The translations under genes were made by a program, and so were the position numbers. A DNA stretch of 64,000 nt from contig NZ_CP102247.1 of the NCBI RefSeq assembly GCF_024599655.1, positions 3,534,001 to 3,598,000 of the forward strand, given 5' to 3'. The notes under the pieces were generated by a model. That model did no database searches. It had not been told where the DNA came from and saw only the letters and a list, made by a program, of their open reading frames with translations. Positions within the stretch are counted from its first letter, which is position 1; every line of letters begins with the position of its first letter. Shown here one piece after another: positions 60,309-64,000 of the stretch. The stretch comes from Enterobacter asburiae (lineage in GTDB: Bacteria; Pseudomonadota; Gammaproteobacteria; Enterobacterales; Enterobacteriaceae).

Positions 60309-61847
60309 ATGGCATTTGCCCCACTGCTTGAACGCCAGCGCGTCCGTTTGCTGCTGGCGCTGTTACTTGGAGCCAGCGGTACGCTGGCTTTCTCTCCTTA
60401 CGATATCTGGCCCGCGGCCATTCTCTCCCTGATGGGGCTTCAGGGCCTGACCCTGAATCGTCGTCCGGTACAGGCTGCTGCCGTCGGTTACTTCTGGGGG
60501 CTGGGGCTGTTTGGCTCAGGCATCAACTGGGTTTATGTCAGCATCGCCCAGTTTGGCGGCATGCCGGGGCCGGTTAACGTCTTCCTCGTTGTGCTGCTCG
60601 CCGCCTATCTCTCGCTCTATACCGGACTCTTCGCAGGGATCCTCTCGCGTCTGTGGCCTAAAACCACCTGGCTGCGCGTCGCGATTGCGGCGCCCGTCGT
60701 CTGGCAAATTACCGAGTTCCTGCGCGGCTGGGTGCTGACGGGCTTCCCGTGGCTGCAGTTCGGCTACAGCCAGATTGACGGCCCGCTGAAAGGTCTGGCG
60801 CCGGTAATGGGTGTTGAAGCCATTAACTTCCTGCTGATGGTGGTGAGCGGCCTGCTGGTCCTGGCGCTGGTCCAGCGCTGCTGGAAACCGCTGGCCGTGG
60901 CGCTGGTGCTGTTTGCCCTGCCCTTCCCGCTGCGCTATATCCAGTGGTTCACGCCCGAGCCCGCTCGCGCCATGCAGGTTTCCATGGTGCAGGGGAATAT
61001 CCCGCAGTCCATGAAGTGGGATGAGAAAGAGCTGCTGAATACGCTGAAGATTTACGCCAACGCCACCGAAGAGGTGATGGGTAAATCCCAGCTGATTATC
61101 TGGCCGGAGTCTGCCATTCCCGATCTGGAAATTAACCAGCAGCCGTTCCTCAACATGATGAACGACCTGCTGCTGGCGCGCGGCAGCACGCTGATCACCG
61201 GGATTGTCGATGCGCGTCTGAATCAGCAGAACCGCTACGACACCTACAACAGCATCATTACGCTCGGGAAAGACAGCGAGTACAGCTACCACTCCACTGA
61301 CCGGTACAACAAGAACCACCTGGTGCCGTTTGGTGAATTTGTCCCGCTGGAGTCGATTCTGCGCCCGCTGGCCCCGTTCTTTGACCTGCCGATGTCCTCT
61401 TTCAGCCGCGGCCCGTACGTACAGCCTCAGCTGCACGCGCACGGCCTGGCCCTGACGGCGGCCATCTGCTACGAAATCATTCTCGGCGAGCAGGTACGCG
61501 ATAACTTCCGCCCGGATACTGACTACCTGCTGACCATCTCCAACGACGCCTGGTTTGGTAAGTCAATCGGCCCGTGGCAGCACTTCCAGATGGCACGTAT
61601 GCGCTCCCTGGAGTTGGCGCGTCCGCTGCTGCGTAGCACCAACAACGGCATCACCGCTGTGATTGGTCCGCAGGGTGAAATTCAGGCGATGATCCCACAG
61701 TTTACCCGTGAGGTACTGACCACTAAAGTCACGCCAACCACGGGGCTGACGCCGTACGCGCGCACCGGCAACTGGCCGCTGTGGATACTGACCGTGCTGT
61801 TCGGCTTTGCCGCGCTGCTGATGAGCCTGCGTCAGCGTCGTCGATAA
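60309..61847 (+). CDS. lnt: Apolipoprotein N-acyltransferase
   Basis: Lnt (512 residues, same as E. coli) adds the third acyl chain to lipoproteins on the periplasmic face. Six to eight membrane helices surround a nitrilase-like domain (about 225-480), with catalytic E267 in IIWPESAIP, lysine in NKNHLVPFGEF and cysteine in AAICYEIILGE. It lies 5 bp after ybeX in the miaB-ybeZYX-lnt cluster. ChiQ in this window is a likely substrate. Confidence 0.97.
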   Translation: MAFAPLLERQRVRLLLALLLGASGTLAFSPYDIWPAAILSLMGLQGLTLNRRPVQAAAVGYFWGLGLFGSGINWVYVSIAQFGGMPGPVNVFLVVLLAAYLSLYTGLFAGILSRLWPKTTWLRVAIAAPVVWQITEFLRGWVLTGFPWLQFGYSQIDGPLKGLAPVMGVEAINFLLMVVSGLLVLALVQRCWKPLAVALVLFALPFPLRYIQWFTPEPARAMQVSMVQGNIPQSMKWDEKELLNTLKIYANATEEVMGKSQLIIWPESAIPDLEINQQPFLNMMNDLLLARGSTLITGIVDARLNQQNRYDTYNSIITLGKDSEYSYHSTDRYNKNHLVPFGEFVPLESILRPLAPFFDLPMSSFSRGPYVQPQLHAHGLALTAAICYEIILGEQVRDNFRPDTDYLLTISNDAWFGKSIGPWQHFQMARMRSLELARPLLRSTNNGITAVIGPQGEIQAMIPQFTREVLTTKVTPTTGLTPYARTGNWPLWILTVLFGFAALLMSLRQRRR

Positions 61848-61861
61848 TCTCACCTCTTCCT

Positions 61862-61943
61862 GCCGGGTGGCGGCTACGCCTTACCCGGCCTACATTCTAC
61901 ATTTCCGTTCCCGTAGGTCGGGTAAGGCGTAGCCGCCACCCGA
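61862..61943. repeat. REP pair (BIME) after lnt
   Basis: Inverted units 61862-61894 and 61913-61943 are almost perfect complements (GGCGGCTACGCCTTACCCG and its reverse) with a 18-bp spacer. Confidence 0.85.
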
Positions 61944-61966
61944 CAATTCCCTCCAAATGCCCATTC

Positions 61967-61981
61967 TGGCACGCCTATTGC
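61967..61981 (+). promoter_or_regulatory. Sigma-54 promoter of gltI
   Basis: TGGCACG-CCTA-TTGC fits the sigma-54 consensus TGGCACG-N4-TTGC exactly, with -24 GG at 61968-61969 and -12 GC at 61980-61981. It predicts a start near 61992 and a leader of about 265 nt. The gltI operon belongs to the nitrogen-regulated set in E. coli. Confidence 0.8.
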
Positions 61982-62050
61982 TTTGTTTATTCAGGTAAAC
62001 GCAGTTTGGCTTAACGTGCAACTTTGTCGCACCAGCGTAGATCATCGGTA

Positions 62051-62065
62051 GCACCGAAACGGTGC
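62051..62065. promoter_or_regulatory. Candidate NtrC enhancer downstream of the gltI promoter
   Basis: GCACCGAAACGGTGC is a perfect palindrome with the NtrC spacing GCAC-N7-GTGC. It lies about 65 bp downstream of the predicted sigma-54 start. NtrC sites can act from either side, but an upstream site would be usual. Confidence 0.5.
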
Positions 62066-62256
62066 AACGGGAGATATTTGCCTCTGAATGGTGCGGCGCG
62101 CTTCGCAAAAATAAACAATAACGCAGCAAAATCTTTACATTAAGCCAGACTAAATGTTAACAAGCTTGCATAACACTGCACTCGCATTGCGCGAGATATA
62201 ACAACATCACAATGGGTATCAAAGCGTCTCTGGCGCTGATAAAAAAGGAGTTGGGT

Positions 62257-63162
62257 ATGCAATTACGTAAACTGGCCACAGCAATGCTGGTTATGGGAAT
62301 GTCTGCTGGCGTGGTTCACGCTGAAGATGCGCCGGCAGCAGGCAGCACTCTCGACAAGATTGCCAAAAACGGCGTCATCGTGGTCGGCCACCGTGAATCT
62401 TCTGTCCCGTTCTCTTACTACGACAACACGCAAAAAGTCGTGGGCTATTCACAGGATTACTCCAACGCCATCGTTGAAGCTGTGAAGAAAAAGCTGAACA
62501 AACCTGACCTGCAGGTGAAGCTGATCCCAATCACTTCACAGAACCGTATTCCACTGCTGCAAAACGGCACCTTTGACTTCGAGTGTGGCTCCACCACCAA
62601 CAACCTCGAGCGTCAAAAACAGGCTGCCTTCTCAGACACCATCTTTGTCGTGGGCACCCGTCTGCTGACGAAGAAAGGCGGTGAGATCAAAGACTTCGCT
62701 GATCTGAAAGGCAAAGCGGTTGTTGTGACCTCCGGTACCACGTCAGAAGTGCTGCTGCACAAGCTGAACGACGAGAAGAAAATGGATATGCGCATCATCA
62801 GCGCGAAAGACCATGGCGACTCCTTCCGTACCCTGGAAAGCGGTCGTGCCGTCGCGTTTATGATGGATGACGCCCTGCTGGCGGGCGAACGTGCGAAAGC
62901 GAAAAAACCAGACAACTGGGATATCGTCGGTACCGCGCAGTCTAAAGAAGCCTACGGCTGTATGCTGCGTAAAGACGATCCGCAGTTCAAAAAGCTGATC
63001 GATGACACCATCGCTCAGGTGCAGACCTCCGGCGAAGCCGAAAAATGGTTCGATAAGTGGTTCAAGAACCCGATTCCACCAAAAAACCTGAACATGAATT
63101 TTGAACTGTCTGAAGACATGAAAGCGCTGTTCAAATCTCCAAATGACAAGGCTCTTAACTAA
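62257..63162 (+). CDS. gltI: Glutamate/aspartate ABC transporter substrate-binding protein
   Basis: GltI (301 residues) is a periplasmic binding protein for glutamate and aspartate. A signal peptide of about 22 residues ending VVHA is followed by a two-lobed family 3 solute-binding fold (GVIVVGHRESSVPFSYYD at its start). The frame opens 15 codons earlier; the ATG at 62257 has AAGGAG (62245-62250) six bases upstream and matches the E. coli start. It is followed by SroC and gltJ. Confidence 0.97.
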   Translation: MQLRKLATAMLVMGMSAGVVHAEDAPAAGSTLDKIAKNGVIVVGHRESSVPFSYYDNTQKVVGYSQDYSNAIVEAVKKKLNKPDLQVKLIPITSQNRIPLLQNGTFDFECGSTTNNLERQKQAAFSDTIFVVGTRLLTKKGGEIKDFADLKGKAVVVTSGTTSEVLLHKLNDEKKMDMRIISAKDHGDSFRTLESGRAVAFMMDDALLAGERAKAKKPDNWDIVGTAQSKEAYGCMLRKDDPQFKKLIDDTIAQVQTSGEAEKWFDKWFKNPIPPKNLNMNFELSEDMKALFKSPNDKALN

Positions 63163-63306
63163 TTAGAACAACAGGGGCGGGATCTCCTGCCCTCTCGATT
63201 GTCGGGAAGCATGGACAGACTATACGTTGAGTGGTCGTTCCCCACTCAGCGCGAAAAATGAGCTTCTCACCAATCTTCGAGGGTAGCGCTGCTACCCTTT
63301 TTTTTC
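63163..63306 (+). ncRNA. sroC: SroC small RNA from the gltI-gltJ region
   Basis: In Salmonella and E. coli the gltI-gltJ intergenic region is cut from the gltIJKL mRNA by RNase E to give SroC, a sponge for the sRNA GcvB. Here the gap holds a hairpin in the GGGGCGGGATCTCCTGCCC part, a second structured part and a strong terminal hairpin with nine or more T's (63281-63306), all as expected. I did not align it to a reference; the 5' end may lie inside gltI. Confidence 0.7.
63281..63306 (+). terminator. Terminator/attenuator between gltI and gltJ
   Basis: GGGTAGC (63281-63287) pairs with GCTACCC (63291-63297) around GCT, followed by a T run. It forms the SroC 3' end and would reduce gltJKL relative to gltI. 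Confidence 0.85.
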
Positions 63307-63317
63307 TGGAGTTTATT

Positions 63318-64000
63318 ATGTCAATAGACTGGAACTGGGGCATATTCCTGCAACAAGCCCCGTTCGGCAACACCACCTATCTTGGCTGGCTGTGGAGCGG
63401 CTTTCAGGTCACCGTGGCATTATCGATAACGGCGTGGATCATCGCGTTTCTTGTCGGTTCTTTGTTCGGTATTCTGCGCACCGTCCCAAACCGTTTTCTT
63501 TCAACACTTGGCACCCTATATGTGGAACTGTTCCGTAACGTTCCGCTGATCGTGCAATTCTTTACCTGGTATCTGGTCATCCCGGAACTGCTGCCGGAAA
63601 ATATTGGCATGTGGTTCAAGTCGGAACTGGATCCGAACGTACAGTTCTTTGTCTCCTCCATGATGTGTCTGGGGCTGTTTACCGCTGCGCGCGTTTGCGA
63701 GCAGGTGCGTGCCGCCATTCAGTCATTACCCCGTGGACAAAAAAATGCGGGCCTGGCGATGGGGTTGACCCTGCCGCAAACCTACCGCTATGTGCTGCTG
63801 CCAAACGCCTACCGCGTTATCGTTCCACCGATGACCTCTGAGATGATGAACCTGGTGAAAAACTCGGCCATCGCCTCGACTATCGGCCTGGTCGACATGG
63901 CCGCGCAGGCGGGCAAGCTGCTGGATTACTCCGCCCACGCGTGGGAATCCTTCACCGCGATCACGCTCGCATATGTTCTGATTAACGCTTTCATCATGCT
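63318..64000 (+). CDS. gltJ: Glutamate/aspartate ABC transporter permease GltJ (partial)
   Basis: The first 227 codons of GltJ are present; the 3' end is cut by the window edge (E. coli protein 246 residues). It starts MSIDWNWGIFLQQAPFGN after CTGGAG. It is a polar-amino-acid permease with several membrane helices and the family EAA-like segment LPRGQKNAGLAMGLTLPQTYRYVLLP contacting the ATPase. gltK and gltL should follow. Confidence 0.96.
   Translation, partial: MSIDWNWGIFLQQAPFGNTTYLGWLWSGFQVTVALSITAWIIAFLVGSLFGILRTVPNRFLSTLGTLYVELFRNVPLIVQFFTWYLVIPELLPENIGMWFKSELDPNVQFFVSSMMCLGLFTAARVCEQVRAAIQSLPRGQKNAGLAMGLTLPQTYRYVLLPNAYRVIVPPMTSEMMNLVKNSAIASTIGLVDMAAQAGKLLDYSAHAWESFTAITLAYVLINAFIM

Larger units (their letters stand above)
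61848..62256 (+). promoter_or_regulatory. lnt-gltI intergenic region
   Basis: This 409-bp gap holds a REP pair (61862-61943), a consensus sigma-54 promoter (61967-61981), an NtrC-type palindrome (62051-62065) and a long AT-rich leader ending in the gltI ribosome site AAGGAG (62245-62250). No extra gene was seen. Confidence 0.8.

Noticed and set aside
62016..62032. GTGC/GCAC inverted repeat downstream of the gltI promoter, considered as a second NtrC site
   Set aside because: Half-sites are in the opposite order to NtrC boxes (GCAC then GTGC) and one arm has a mismatch.
1..64000. CRISPR arrays, prophage genes, insertion sequences, integrases
   Set aside because: No regularly spaced direct repeats, no transposase or phage-like proteins; the short palindromes are REP-type or terminators.

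Overview
The window is a stretch of chromosomal core genome from the family Enterobacteriaceae. Gene order and protein sequences follow the Escherichia coli 0.7-min nag/kdp/suc/glt region, and the divergence from E. coli fits an Enterobacter/Lelliottia/Leclercia-type organism. That placement is inferred from remembered E. coli proteins, not from a search. I see no prophage, transposase, plasmid gene or CRISPR array.

Layout, left to right. 1-590 is the regulatory region of cydAB, whose genes lie off the left edge; it carries an exact FNR box. 635-6092 is the mannosylglycerate locus mngB-mngA (minus) with its regulator mngR (plus). 6091-16492 holds the minus-strand TCA operon sdhCDAB-sucABCD with the 3'-UTR RNA SdhX, divergent from gltA (16493-17776, plus). 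17861-21738 is minus-strand nei and the 5-oxoprolinase genes pxpA-pxpC-pxpB with ybgI, and phr follows at 21749-23161. 23162-23760 is a short unassigned region, described below. 23760-32059 is ybfA and the potassium operon kdpFABC-kdpDE. 32339-36206 is the acid-inducible ornithine decarboxylase operon speFL-speF-potE. Next come pgm, seqA, ybfF, ybfE, fldA, uof-fur, chiPQ, glnS, nagE, nagBACD and asnB. A seven-gene tRNA operon (Met-Leu-Gln-Gln-Met-Gln-Gln) follows at 54108-54802. The right end is ubiF, then miaB-ybeZYX-lnt, then gltI, SroC and the start of gltJ, which is cut by the window edge.

Most genes form known functional modules. These are TCA-cycle flux, amino-sugar and chitooligosaccharide use under NagC/ChiX control, K+ uptake under KdpDE, polyamine acid resistance under an ornithine-sensing leader peptide, iron control through Fur, and envelope, ribosome and tRNA maturation. 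REP/BIME palindromes sit in many of the gaps.

The most unusual item is at 23262-23737, in the gap where E. coli K-12 carries rhsC. A minus-strand 35-residue hydrophobic ORF has a good ribosome site, a structured leader and an intrinsic terminator. A divergent plus-strand transcription unit of about 150 nt also ends in an intrinsic terminator. The two promoters overlap. The putative small RNA carries 16 nt that can pair with the peptide's leader (10 + 6 bp around a 2-nt bulge). This layout matches divergent type I toxin-antitoxin loci such as tisB/istR-1 and zorO/orzO, but I do not recognise the peptide. Function is unproven.
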